DNA of 64,000 nucleotides from Avena insularis. Lineage: Eukaryota; Streptophyta; Magnoliopsida; Poales; Poaceae. The translations under genes and the position numbers were made by a program. Each line of letters begins with the position of its first letter. Positions within the stretch are counted from its first letter, which is position 1. The DNA lies in NCBI GenBank assembly GCA_023614405.1, contig CM042693.1, positions 153,094,731-153,158,730 of the forward strand. The letters run 5' to 3'. This document shows, piece after piece, positions 13,601 through 25,596 of this stretch. The notes beneath the pieces were generated by a model. The model saw nothing but the letters and a program-made list of their open reading frames with translations, was not told the DNA's origin and searched no databases.

Positions 13601-13871
13601 CCTGAAGGTTGTTTAGGGGTTAGGTACGGTTGGAACGGGATGGTTCCCTAATAATAGTTAAATCAAAGAAGGAGCATCAAGACATCACTCATGCATAGAG
13701 ACAAGTAATACATAACAGAGAGAATATCAAGCACAAGTTTTAACATACCCAAGCATCACATATCGTCACTAGGTGGGGGTACTAGAGATCCAATATTACA
13801 AAACAAAGACAATCAACTCGCCACTCAAAAGGGGGACACGGTGGTAGTTTCTAGTACTCTCATCGCAGGGC

Positions 13872-16657
13872 CTACTCCTCGGTCTGACGTGCGGTGGTAT
13901 CCCCCTCGATGATCACCTCATCGCCCTCCTCGGGCTCAAAGACAAGCTCCTCCGGATCCTCCTCCTCCATGTGGTCATAATCCTCGGGTTCACTCTAGGG
14001 GTCCATGTCGAAATCCTCCTTGTGGGCAGCGTCATTGTCAGTCTCATCTAGCAGATCGTTTTTGTCCTTGCGGAGATCGGCGCACTCCTCCTCTAGCTCC
14101 TCAATCTTGGCTTCCATAGTCACTAGCAGCTGCTTCTGATCTTTCATTTTCTTCATGAGGTGCTTATTCCTAGCGACCGTAGCTTTCTTCTCTAGTAGAG
14201 CTAGAGCACGACCTGCCTTTGCCTCCTCTAAGCTCTCCTCGGTGGCAAGCAACTGGGTAGCCTTGAGATCCAGATTCATTCGGACTCGGTCCAGGTGTGT
14301 CTAGGTCTTCTTTGTAGGGGTTCGTAGCATGGAAAACAAAAAATTTCTACCGCATACAAACAAACAAGCCAAGATCTATCTACTAGATTGTAGCAACGAG
14401 TCGATAGAATAACTCACCCTCGAAGATTCCAAAGTGTTTAACAAGAGCGGATTCTCGTGGGTGATGTAGTCGCATTTTGCCGATCTCAAGATCGTAGACG
14501 ATCCTTCCAAGGCGCTGTTCAGTGGCGCTCCATAATCGGTCACACGTTTGGTACTTGATGAAGACCTTCCTCTCCCTTGTTCCAGAAGGCAGCGGAGGTT
14601 GTAGTACTCTCCTCGCGATTCCGGCAAAGACGGCGCGTGGTACCGGAAGTAGAGGGGAGATATCGCAGGGCTTCGCCTTAAGCCGGAGCGAGTATGGTGG
14701 ACTATGAGAGAGGCCTTGGAGATCTAGGGTTTAGAGGCACCAAGGATAGAGAGCTAGGTCGGCGGCTAGGGCAAGGGGAAGCCCCAACTCGGCGGCTAGG
14801 GCAAACCCTAGGGGCGGCGGCGACTTGGTGGAGGCCGGCGGCTAGGGCTAGGGTTTAGAGGAGAGAGGTGTGTGTCTAGAGGGGCACCCCTGCCCCTCAT
14901 TATATAGGTGGGAGGGCGCCGGCCAGGGGAGGAGAGTCCTCCCCCAACTCGGCCTCCAAGGCCGGCGGTGGAGGAAGAGGAACTCCTTCCCAAGTAGGTT
15001 TCCTACTCTCCCTCCACCAAGCAAACTTGTCGTTTGACTTTTCAAATTGGCGTTTGACTTTTCAAACTAGGATTTGATTTATCCCTCTATTTTGCTCAGC
15101 GATGACACCTAGTACATGATGCAACCATTCCAACTTGTTATGGCACATTCATGTACCCTTCCCCTCCGGAGTGCCGGACCTTCCGGACCCTTCTAGAACA
15201 TTCCCGATGAACACACCAGAATCATTCTCCAACTCCGAAATAGAACTTTCCTTATATGAATCTTATTCTCCGGACCATTCCGGATCTCCTCGTGATATCT
15301 CGGATCCCATCCGAGACTCCGAACAACATTTGGTCTCTTACTCATCATTCCATAACTACTCAACAACATCGAATCCTTAAGTGTGTCTCCCTACGGTTCG
15401 TGAATTATGCGGACATGATCGAGACACTTCTCAGAACAATAACCAATAGAGGAATCTGGAAATTCATATGGCTCCCACATATTTCTAAGATTACTTTGCG
15501 ATCGAATGAACCACTTACATATGATACCAATTTCCCTTTGTCTCACGATAGTTTACTTATCCGAGGTTTTGATCGTCGGTATCTCTGCATACCTAGTTCA
15601 ACCTCATTACTGATAAGTACTCTTTTCTCGTTCCCGTGATATGTGATCCCTTGTGAGCCAGTCACATGCTTGCAAGCCAATTGGATGACATTCCACCGAG
15701 AGGGCCCAGAGTATATCTATCCGTCATATGGATGGACAAATCCCATTCTTGATCCATGTGTCTCAACCCATACTTTCCGAACACTTAATGCCACCTTTAT
15801 AACCACCAGTTACGGTGTGGTGTTTGATGTCATCAAAGCATCCTTCCGGTGATGGTGATATGCATGATCTCATGGTCAAAGGAATTAGGTTACTATGTAT
15901 CAGAAAGCATATAGCAATTGAACTATTAAAATGACTTGATCTTTATGCTACGCTTATCTATAGGAGTATGTCCATCATATCATTCTCCTAACAATATGAT
16001 CTTGTTGTCAATAACATCTCAATGTTCATGATAGGGAAACCACAATCATTTATTAACCAATAAGCTAGTATTATAAAGAGGCTTTACTAGGGACTCTAAT
16101 TTAGTTTACAAATCACACAAGTATTAATGTTTCCTTGTTAATACTATTATAGCATGAATGTAAACATTTATCATAAACACAAAGATATAATAATAACTAC
16201 ATTTATTATTGCCTCTAGGGCATATCTCCAACATTCTTCAGGGTGTACTCCATGTTTTGGATATACGCCCCAAAGTCAGGATGTGGGGGTGCCTGAAGCA
16301 CATACCCCTCCTCATGCCGCTTCCCGAAGAAACGAAAATGGGAACCCTCCAGCTGCTGGCGATGGTGATATGCCAGTCGTGCCAGGGCTTCCTGGGCTAC
16401 CCTGAGTATGCCGTCTCCCCACTCCTTTTCGATCATGCTGACCTCAAATTCCTCGGAGAGTGGGGGCACTATTCCGCCTTGAAGGGTGCACACCACGAGC
16501 CAGGAAAGCTCCCCCTCAACAAGAGTGGGGATGGGGCGCCCTTGATATCTGGAGTAGGGCGTCCCACCACATAGGCCAACTCTCCCAGCTCAGCCTCAAA
16601 TAGCTGAAGTGGCAGCTCTAGTCTCACTTGGCGGAACTTGGTGAACACCACAGTCAT
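13872..16657 (-). pseudogene. Pre-gag accessory ORF of the Tekay-like element, split by a solo LTR
   Basis: An ORF begins MTVVFTKFRQVRLELPLQ at 16657, just inside the primer site. After a frameshift near 16500-16520 it continues through EEFEVSMIEKEWGDGIL and ALARLAYHHRQQLEGSHF to NMEYTLK. There the solo Copia LTR (14313-16233) and one AAGAA duplication interrupt it. Beyond the insertion the same frame resumes with a TAG (14301-14303) and a strongly predicted coiled coil (LATEESLEEAKAGRALALLEK, KIEELEEECADLRKDK). It ends in an acidic tail with another TAG (13995-13997) and a final TAG at 13872. Without the insertion it would be about 280 codons and would sit just before gag. It has no known catalytic motif. 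It resembles the ORF at 55-1254. A structural or regulatory role is only a guess. Confidence 0.65.
14313..16233 (-). mobile_element. Solo LTR of a BARE/Angela/WIS-like Copia element
   Basis: On the minus strand it begins TGTTGGAGATATGCCCTAGA and ends GAACCCCTACA. The first bases are those typical of Triticeae BARE/Angela/WIS LTRs. The length is 1921 bp and there is no internal sequence. Perfect 5-bp duplications TTCTT flank it (14308-14312 and 16234-16238), so it arose by LTR-LTR recombination after insertion. It lies inside the pre-gag ORF of the surrounding Ty3 element and therefore is younger. The stretch at about 14760-15060 is GC-rich with repeated GGCGGCTAGGGC units, likely the leader region of the LTR. 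Confidence 0.9.
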
Positions 16658-16870
16658 CTACAAAATTTTAGAGTGATTGGGGTTAGTGCAAAGTGTGCAA
16701 CATTTTAGATAATTTATTCTGAACTTTATAAGTAAGTAGTTTTTGAAAAATAGAGGAGGGAAGGACATAAGCATTATTTTTGCAAGTCCTTATTATCTTC
16801 TCTTTAGTGATGAAAATAGTTTTTGGTTCTCGACTAACATCCAAGCTAAATAGGGGCTCCTACAGTCAGG

Positions 16871-16885
16871 ATGGCTCTGATACAA
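16871..16885 (-). other. Primer-binding site of the Tekay-like element
   Basis: The minus strand reads TTGTATCAGAGCCAT three bases inside the 5' LTR end at 16889. It matches the tRNA-iMet complement TGGTATCAGAGC apart from one early mismatch. Confidence 0.85.
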
Positions 16886-16888
16886 GTC

Positions 16889-19800
16889 TGTGGCACCCCA
16901 GATTTATGGTCCAGGATGCCAATTATGCTTTACCACCACGATCCCATGATCAATGACTCGTGGAGCATAACCGATAGAATATCAAAGTACACATCCATTA
17001 CATTACGAGAACACCAAGTCTTACATAGTTTGTCTTACAAAGGGGCCACTTGGGCACAAATAGATCGTAGCAGCGGAAACACTTAAAAAGCAGAAGGCTC
17101 GAGTCACGCCATAGCCCATAGGGTGTCTGACTCGGAGCAATGCCCTAGTTCGCAAACTCGTCGTTGTAACCTTCATTATTCCCATCATCCTGCTCATAAT
17201 CTAGCCAAGTACATAGCTAGGGACAATGCCGGTGAGTACTTTGAATGTACTCGCAAACCACCTTAAGATAACAATAATAATGGATATGCAATATGGCTGT
17301 GGTAGGATGGCTCCAAGAGAGGTTCTTTTATAAACTAGTTTCTCTTGTAGATATAGCATGTCTCTATATCTTTGATGAAAAGCTTTTGTAAAACATTTTG
17401 GAAACCCTTTTTAAAAGTTTTGAGAAAAACACTAGGAATTGGGTCACCCATTTGTTTTCCTTCCGGTCATCCCATGACCAAACTCCTTCCTCCTATTTCT
17501 GACCATCCCATGGTCAAAACATTTTCGAGCCATTTCTTTTCCGAAGTCCTTTTTGAAAACAAAACCATCACCCCCATACAGCAGCCATCACAATCGTCCA
17601 TGACCGAGGACTCGACTATTCGAATACATTTACACTCTGCAGAGGTTGTACACTGTACACACACCATCCGATTACTCGTCCCTGATCCACACCGATCGTG
17701 GGTCGAGTAACCGGTCAAGACCTTCTGAATGTCCTCTCTGATACGAGTGCCTACCCTATGAGGTTAATCCCCTCAAAACCGGGACGCCCTATATAGTTCA
17801 CTAGCCAACCGGAGCGTGTTTTGCACCCCGCAGGGTGGGCGCTTTCAATTAGGGGCTCATAGTATCGTCTGGCCACCATTTAGACGGTATTTACCAACCC
17901 TAGACCGATGTTTCACATGGGCCTTTACAGGGGAAGGCCCAGCCTCCGGGAATTTGTTCTTCCTCGTAGTAGTTTGAGACACTTATACCGGATTAGACAA
18001 CTTCAAGCCCAGCCCCGTCCCATTCCAGAGTAATGTGGTTGCACGAGTTAATTGCTCAAGCATTAGGAACTGTACAGCCGGACGTGTTTTCGTAAACATT
18101 TTTCCTCCATCTTTTGTCCACCTTTTGTAAAACAAAACATGTCTCATTTTCCAAACCACTTGAGAGGCCAAGCCTCACCAAGGTTTTCACATAAAACATT
18201 TTGTAAATCTTTTCCCGGGGTCTTCCCATCCTACACTTTTGTTTAGGCTAAAACCGGGTCTACGAGAGGTTATGGTGTTAAACACCATCTACCATACTAA
18301 GGGAAGGTATGTATTATACAAATGCGTTGTACCTATTGGTACTAAGGGGTAATTATTTGGAGGAGCCAAACATTTCCCCCTATGAAACATAGTATAGTAA
18401 AACAATGAAATTTGCATAAATGAATAGATAAAATAGTAGGACAAGGCATATGAGCAAGAAGGTGGCTTGCCTTCGTTGGCAACTTGTACCTGATCTCCTT
18501 CTTCAAGATACTCCCAATCACCTTCCTCGTACCCTTACTCGTTCGTATCTAACATCGTAAAGAAAGATAAACAAATCAAACAATACACCATACATCAAGC
18601 AAGGAGCAAACAAATCAAATAGTATAGAACCAATACTCAACTAAGCCAGCCAAAACACATACTTGTAGCTACTGAAATAGTCAAGCCAAAATCCTTGGAA
18701 CCAACTAATTTGGATACTCCTAGAAATAATGGTGAATTTAAAAGTGAGTCTTAACCTAGTGAGCCAAAGAGTGCCTCACCATTGTTCTGCATGGGAACAA
18801 GGATCCAAAATAATATTGCTGGGTAGGTAACAGAAAAACTAAGCTAACCCAGCTAGATTTATAATTTTAGCTTATAAGGTTGATTTATGGTATTTTTAAG
18901 ACTGCAGCAAAGGATAGAATCACTAAATAAATTCTCATTTCAGAAGTAATCATCCTAAAAAATATAACCTTCTGGGGTTAGGTGGGTATAGATAGTGCTC
19001 AACTCCAGGAGTTGGAATTACTCAAAAAGGAGTTTCACAAAAGCCTCTATAATTTATGCAAACAGCTTTTGTTCCAAATTTGTACAAATTACTACAGGTG
19101 CTAATCTACTGAAAAAGGGTTGATTCTAATTTTCCTGGATAGGTTGTTCACAAAGGAAGGCCTGGGAGTTGGTTTATATTTTTCTGATTTGCAGAAAAAT
19201 TACTAAAATTAAAACAGTGAAAACTGCCTAGTCTTTTGCCAAAAATTACTGGGAAACTACAAGCATTATTTTGGGCAGCTTCTGGTGGGAGGTGATGGGG
19301 ATTTACAGAGGCTACCTTTCAGAGTTTGAATCAGGTCAAAACAGGGTCCTAGTGATTTTTGGTGGATTTAAACTACAACAACACTTTCTGGGATTTAAAT
19401 AAAAAGGAAAAAGAGAAAATTTGCTGGTCAGATCTGAGCCTGGCTAAGGCCTGCGCAGCAGATGGGCCGGCCCAACAGCACGGCAGCATGCGCGGGAGCT
19501 GGGGATTCAAATCCCCGGCGGGGGCCCCACGTGTCAGCGTCTTCGGCTCGCGAAGGGGTACCTAGCGCCGTGGGTCGTCAGATCTAAACAGATCCGATGG
19601 CCCTAGGCCTTTCTTCCTCGCGAGGGGTGACGTCGCCGGCGTTAAACCCTAGTGGCTACGGGAGAGGATCGGGGAGGCTCGCCTAGGGGTGTAGCAGCAT
19701 TGGGAAGGGCGTGGCTCGACACGGACGACGGTGCTGGATCTAACGAGGGGCGACAGGAGCAGCCGTGGGCTCTGGGGACGTCACGGACGAGCTCGCGGCA

Positions 19801-21303
19801 TCGATGTCCTCGGCTCTTCTCCGGCGAAGCTCCCAGGGTACCTGTGAGAGAGGGGGACATGGGGCGGGAGAGTGCGGTTATGCTTGTTCATGCATGCAGA
19901 GATGATGGGGAAGAAAGGGGAGAGCCATGGCTTCCTCAACCTTCACCTTCCCATGTCGGTGCCGCGGTGGTGCGGTGGATGGAGAGGGAGAAAGGAGCCG
20001 AGCGAGCTCGGGTCCTCCCAGAGGTGGAGTGGGAGGGGTTCGGGGTGGAAATGAATGGGCAGCGAGGCAGTAGGTGGCGACTATGCTTTTAAGCCGAGAG
20101 GGCTCGGCTCATCGTGCACCACGTGCAGGGGCCATCCAAGGTGAGCTCGGGGAGTGTGGGTGGACTAGGGGAGAGGGGAGTGTGTTACTGGGGTCAGGGT
20201 ATGGACAGTGGAGGCGTGAGAGCGGTGCACGGCCTCAGGACAGCACGGCTAGGTCCAACGGCGCCTCTGCCCGGCAGGTGTTCGACGCCAGGTCTTGTCC
20301 TGGTCGGGCTAGGAGCGGACTAGGGGTGGTTAGGTTTAGACGTGGGGTGGGGGAGGTGGCATTGGGTGGTGCCCTCTTCACGAGCGCGCCGTGTTTCTAC
20401 ACCGAGGAACAGAGGGTTGTGGGGGCGCGCGACGTGGCCACAGTGACGTGGCCGACGAGGGTTGGGGGTAGAGGGGGCGTTCGGTGAGTGAGGGAAGAAG
20501 GGGTGGGCGGTGCCTGGGGAAGACGCGGGTGGCGCGGGCCTAGGGACAATACGTTGCATGGGTTAGTGGGGCTGGGGTGATCATGGCAAGATCTTGCCGA
20601 TCTGCCGCCGATCACTCCTTCTATCTCTCGCGTGGGTGATCGTGGTCAAGGTGGTGAGGGAGAGGGTGCGTTGCTAGATACTACGAGGCCAACGTGTGTG
20701 TGATGATCGGGTTTGGAGAGTAGGGGAGGGTTTAGGTTGATCTAGGGCGGCACACGCTCGGGATCGATTTTGATCGATGCCCTAATCGAGCTCAAACCAC
20801 TAATGGCAGGAGTAGAGGCATGGGGGTGTAGGGAGAGGAGGGGTGAGTGAAACCAAACTCTGGTTGCCTCCTGGATCCTCTTCAATAGTTTGGAATGATC
20901 AATCAAAGTGGAAAAGAATTAAGGTGACCATTTGATGAAGTGGTCACATGTGATCATAGCATCAACATGGTAGTTAGGCAATGTTGGAGGTTTAACTCCT
21001 TGTAACTTGTGTGTTGTTTTGGGGTCATGGCAAACATAAAAGAGTCCTAGGGTTTTTAGGGCATAGGGGTTTTTGAGCTCTCCTTAAAGTGGTGCTAGGG
21101 TTTTGGGCATAGTCAATCTCAGGGCAGGATCTACTAGGTGACACACCACAAAGGAAGCAAAAGATTTTTAAACTAGACAAGGCTAAAGATCAGACAGGTA
21201 AGTGAATAACAGATAGGGGTTGTGTTACTTAAAAGTTTTGTTTCCCCCTAAACTTTGGATTTCATATTTAAACAATTCAGGGAGGAAAAGTTGGGATGTT
21301 ACA
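16889..21303 (-). repeat. 5' LTR of the Tekay-like element (4415 bp)
   Basis: This is the partner of 4676-9103, collinear over its whole length with scattered substitutions and small indels. The GC-rich inner part (about 19440-20650) corresponds to 7230-8480. On the minus strand it starts with TGTAACATCCCAACTTTTCC. Confidence 0.9.
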
Positions 21304-23029
21304 CTTACGATTAGATTGGCATCAGAAATAAATAGAAACTTTTTTCTTTGAATCCCTAGAACTTATAATGTTGGTCTGAGGTTTAGGGACTAGACCCTTC
21401 TCTTATTGTTACTCATGGATTGGTTCTGGTAGTGATACCAGCTACTGATTCTTGAGTCAAAGTTGGAAAGATGATTGTAGGCTTGATAAATTATATGGGT
21501 CCATAAGATGAAATTCTAAGGTGCTACTCCTATTTAAGAGGTGTGCCTAGAAGTTCATATCTTGGCTATATTCATTCTTGAAATTTAAGTTATAGCCTGG
21601 TAGCTAGGATCAATGATGTTGTCCTGAGATCCTAGTTGGATCTATATAGTTTTATGGTTGCTTTTAGTGTTCAAAACTTCTATGATGGATTCACCCCACT
21701 TGGGTGTTTTTCTGAGAAGTTGAATATGAGACAACTCATGAATGCTTGTCTAGCTTAGACAGATAGATCATGTGATGGCCTTTTATTACTCACCACACTT
21801 GGTTTTTGTTGTTGGGGTTGCAAGTTGTTGATCTTGTGGCTAGCTTGATCTGGTGCTTCTCCTAGTACTTCCAGTTTCTGGGCTTGTCCTTGATCTAGCT
21901 CTCCACCTCCTGGTCCTGGTAGCTTGACCTTGTGTTTGCTATCCACCTGATCTACCCCCTCCTTATGTCACCATCTTGGTGAGATGATCAAGCGTTTGGT
22001 TGGTGCGATCTTGTTTGGCTTGGTTTGGCTGATGTGTTTGATGTTTATGAAGCAGGGAATGGTGTTGGGTTTGCTTCCCATGGCTGTGCTGAGCATTTTT
22101 GTGTGTTGGAGTTGTTGATGCTGTGCTGACAGCACATACCATGCAGTTTGGTGTGTGTGCTTCTTGTGTGTCTTCTGCACCCTGTGGATATGCTCTGGAT
22201 ATGAAAGTTACTTTTATCTGGTTACACTTACTTGTCTGGTGAAACTTGCCCCTCCTTGATGTTTGGAGTTATTTGACTTCTGTCTTAAATTATGAAAGAT
22301 TCAGTTCTTTCCAATTGGTGAAACTTGCCCCTTTAAATATTTCTCAATGATGAAAAAGTGAACAGTGCAACTCACTGTCAATTCTGAGAGTACATATTTT
22401 AATCCTTAATTTTCTTTCTTTAGTTTGTGTTTTGTTTTGCAGGTACCAGACTTGAAGATTCAAGACTTTAGTTTAGGTTTTCTTTTTCTTTATAGAATAG
22501 TCACTTGTAATCTTTCTTTTATTCTTTTGTAATTTTTATTTCATTATTTTGTAATAAATATTGTAATATTACTCAATATATAATGGTTCTTTTATTTCAT
22601 TATCTATTGTAGAGTTTCTTGATCATGTTTATAAGTTAAATTTTGTAACTTATTTATTGAATAAAATTATGGAATGAATATTCTTTTTCTTAATTGTGTT
22701 CTTTATTTAAAGTTTGAACTACTAATTATTAACTCTTGACTAAATCATAATACTCAAACATAATTCTAAATCCTTTGAATTATAAATCCAACACTCAAGT
22801 TTAAATTCAAATTTCATTTCCCAAAACACACTAATCTACAAAGATCATATCAAAGTTTATAACAATCATCCTCCAAGACTATACCTGATCTCAAAGCATG
22901 AAAGAAACTTTGATCACTTTAGGTTTTTATTTGGTGAAAAATTTACCCACATTTTTACAGATGAATGCATGCAATTTCACAGATTACTAAATCTACCCTT
23001 CGTTGGTTCCTAAATGCTGGGATGTTACA
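21304..23029 (-). mobile_element. Ty3/gypsy LTR, upstream segment (continuation of 1471-4675)
   Basis: After the nested element the interrupted LTR resumes and ends at 23029. On the minus strand it begins TGTAACATCCCAGCATTTAG, preceded by a polypurine tract. The stretch is AT-rich, especially 22400-22900, and has no convincing gene. The TG start, CA end at 1471 and total of about 4.9 kb are consistent with one LTR. Confidence 0.7.
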
Positions 23030-23822
23030 TCCCCTTAAGAAAATTTAGCTTACTCCCTTTGGGTTCAAAGTTAGACTTGAACCTAATCCGTTTCTTTTCT
23101 GGGGTTGTGAGTGTAACAGTACGATTGGCACAATCTATTACTCCCTCATATCGGGTCATCCAATCCATACCCAAAATTACATCCAATCCTTGGGATTATA
23201 GGATTATTAGACTAACTAGAAACTTGTATTTTCCAAACTCTATTACTAGATCATGACATCCAAAATTTACTATCATCTCTCCACCTGGGGAGCTTACTTT
23301 AATAGGACATCCAATTGTTTCAGTTGGGAGTCTATTTTTGTCTAGAAATGCTCTTGAAATGAATGCGATGCGCCGGTATCAAAAAGGATAAGTGTTGGAA
23401 ACGAATTAATCTTGAACTTACCAATCACAGCATCAGCCTCATCATGGATTTCCTCCACATTGATGTGGTTCACATGGCCCTTCTGAAAAAGATTTGGCTT
23501 GTTGGCTCCATCAGTCTTCTTTTCTGGGCATTCATTTGTGTAGTGCCCAGTTTTCTTGCACTTCAAAGATTCAACCTGACTGATGTCTCTCTTAGCTGGT
23601 TGATTCCCATTGCCATTTCCACTATGGTGACTCTTATGTCCACTCTTGTTGTTGCGGTAATCACCATTGTTGTGTCCACGATGTTTATTGTTATCGTGTT
23701 CATGGTTACTGTTGTGGTGGTTGTTATGATTCCCGTGTTAGTGGGATCCAGAACCTCCACTTACTTCACCAAAAGAACGCTTATGAGACGATCCAGATCC
23801 ATGCTTATCAATAAGGTGCTTC
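23025..23822 (-). pseudogene. Gag-protease remnant of a Ty3 element lacking RT and integrase
   Basis: Reading leftward from 23822, the frame has an Asn/His/Gly-rich linker and a zinc knuckle (KCKKTGHYTNEC, whose first Cys is Ser: ESLKCKK). The protease motif LFDTGASHSF comes next. After a frameshift near 23358 the protease C-terminal part follows ([20 protein letters not shown]), with one TAA before it. The frame then runs straight into the polypurine tract and stops at TAA 23025-23027, inside the first bases of the LTR. RT, RNase H and integrase are absent, so this is either a non-autonomous design or an internal deletion. The 5' part of gag is cut off by the Athila-like insertion at 23823. 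Confidence 0.75.
23030..23041 (-). other. Polypurine tract next to the LTR at 23029
   Basis: The minus strand reads TTCTTAAGGGGA directly before the LTR start TGTAACATCCC. It shows that on this side the LTR serves as a 3' LTR, whereas at 1471 the same LTR is followed by a primer-binding site. Confidence 0.75.
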
Positions 23823-25005
23823 TGATACGTCGGAAACGTATCTATAATTTTTTATGTTCCATGCTTGTTTAGTATCCACTTTGCTATATTTTGTCTACAC
23901 TTTGAGGTATTTTTATACACTTTCTGGAACTAACCTATTGACAAGATGCCATAGTGCCAGTTGCCTGTTTTCTGCTGTTTTTGGTCTCAGAAAACTAAAA
24001 AATGAATATTCTCGGAATTAGAAGGGACAAAAGCTAAAGTTCATATTTTTCCCTGAACGATATGGAAAATCGAAGATGAGACGGAGGAGGACACCAGGGT
24101 GGCCACACCCTAGGTGGGCGCGGGTCCCACCTTGGCCGCGCCCACAGGGGGTGTGGGCCCCTGGCCCTCCATCGACCTTGCCTCCTTCGCCTATAAGAAG
24201 ACCCCGACTCAGAAACCCTAAATAATAGACCAAAAAGGCACGAAAAGTTCCGCAGTGCCGCCGCCACCGAAGGGGAGATTTGGGGGATAGAAAGTCTCTG
24301 TTCTGGCACACTGTCGGGACAGGCCCGGAGCCATCTCCATCGATCTCCATCGCCATCTCCATCACCGTTGTTGATTCCCATGATAAGGAGGGAGTAGTTC
24401 TTCCTCGAGGCTAAGGGCTCTACCGGTAGCTATGTGTTCATCTTTCTATGCATGATCTTGTTGTGGTCATGAGCTTTGTAATCTAGTAGATGTACCTTGC
24501 TACTCAAGTGCTTCAATAGATCTCTGCTCTCCCCATGTGTGTGAAAGTGACAGCGTGCACGCCATGGTGGCACTTAGGCTAGAGTCTACATAAATACTCT
24601 TCGTTCTTTAATAGATCTATGCTTTTCTCCACGTGTGTGAAAGTGACAGTGTGCACGCCGTGTGTGGCACTTAAGCTAGGTTACATATATTTATTATGAG
24701 TTATATTTTGAGTTGGTTGTCTCTATGAAATTGTGGTGTTTGTTGGAACCATCTAGCGCTCAATATGACAGTGTGGGGTTATCTAGATGGGGAAGGCGGA
24801 CTTTGAGGTGTGCTTTTGTAGGCCTAACATGGATTAGAGTGTCCAATCGGAGAGTAGTTAAGAGTAGTATCATGAATAGAATATATTTATTGAGATTGTT
24901 CACTAGTGAAAGTATGATCCCTAAGCCTTGTTTCTAAACATTGAAACACCATTTGCATCTAGATTTGTTGCATGTTTGCTTGCTTCCATCTTTATTTCAG
25001 TTTGT
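23823..25005 (+). mobile_element. Athila-type (Sabrina/WHAM-like) 5' LTR, first segment
   Basis: The LTR starts TGATACGTCGGAAACGTATC, close to the TGATACGTCTCC start known for Sabrina/WHAM-type Triticeae LTRs. It is split at 25006 by a Tat-like element and continues at 37549-37860, giving about 1.49 kb. It is inserted in the gag remnant at 23822 (flank GCTTC). No coding capacity is seen; ORFs at 24018-24381 are chance frames over a GC-rich part. Confidence 0.75.
24514..24680 (+). repeat. Tandem duplication inside the Athila-like LTR
   Basis: Two imperfect units with an offset of 96 bases each start AATAGATCT and contain TGTGTGAAAGTGACAG followed by GTGCACGCC and GTGGCACTTA. The second unit is slightly shorter. 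Confidence 0.7.
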
Positions 25006-25527
25006 TGTTGGGGATATACTTTCTGGGTATACCCATAGGACTTGCTGACCAAGGTGGCCCACAAACGGGTTAGAGCTTTGCTTCACGGGCGACCTAGTCA
25101 GAGAAAGAGGAGGAACCAGTTCCGGCTACGACAAGGCCCAGAAGAGTTACCGACATAGGCCTGTAGTATTACTTTTAGTCCAAGCTGTACATAGTTACCG
25201 ACTATGTAACATAGCCGGTAGGTCTCTCCCTGTAACCCTGGCCCCGGTGACTATATAAACCAGCCCTATGGGAACCTTTAGGGCAACCAATCAATCATAC
25301 ACCACAATCAACTCGCACAGGCGAACCTCTCTTATAATCCATTGTAACATCCGGCTTACGCTGATATATTACTGGGTTGCTAGCAGGAGTAGGATCCGAT
25401 CACCGCAGTCGGATCTGAACTTGGGTAAACTTGTGCTCACCGCTCCTAGAACATCCGACATCTTACACCCCATCCTTCCAACGCCACTAGGACCCCCTAT
25501 GGCGTACTTGTCGACAATCCGACGACA
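25006..25527 (+). repeat. 5' LTR of the Tat-like element
   Basis: Short LTR of 522 bp with TG..CA ends. A TATA-like CTATATAAACC at about 25251 is a plausible promoter, shared with the 3' LTR at about 37272. Confidence 0.9.
25251..25261 (+). promoter_or_regulatory. TATA box of the Tat-like LTR
   Basis: CTATATAAACC lies about 275 bases before the LTR end and is conserved in the second LTR. It is the most likely RNA polymerase II core promoter of this element. Confidence 0.5.
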
Positions 25528-25529
25528 GT

Positions 25530-25546
25530 TGGCGCCCACCGTGGGG
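25530..25546 (+). other. Primer-binding site of the Tat-like element
   Basis: TGGCGCCCACCGTGGGG follows the LTR end at 25527 by two bases. TGGCGCC-type primer sites are usual in the Tat and Athila lineages. Confidence 0.8.
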
Positions 25547-25596
25547 CAGGTGACCTTTGGAGCATCATTCCAGGCGGAATCTACGCGTGCATTGCC

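Larger units (their letters stand above)
4676..21303 (-). mobile_element. Complete Tekay-like Ty3/gypsy retrotransposon, 16.6 kb
   Basis: Two long direct repeats (4676-9103 and 16889-21303) both run from TGTGGCACCCCAG to GGGATGTTACA on the plus strand. Flanking bases CTTAA (4671-4675) and CTTAC (21304-21308) form a 5-bp target duplication with one mismatch. Minus-strand order is 5' LTR (right), primer site, pre-gag ORF, gag-protease, RT-RNase H-integrase, a chromodomain-like tail, polypurine tract and 3' LTR (left). Domain order and the tail point to a chromovirus of the Tekay/Del group. All ORFs are broken, so the copy is dead. It is inserted in the LTR of another Ty3 element and is itself interrupted by a solo Copia LTR. 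Confidence 0.9.
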
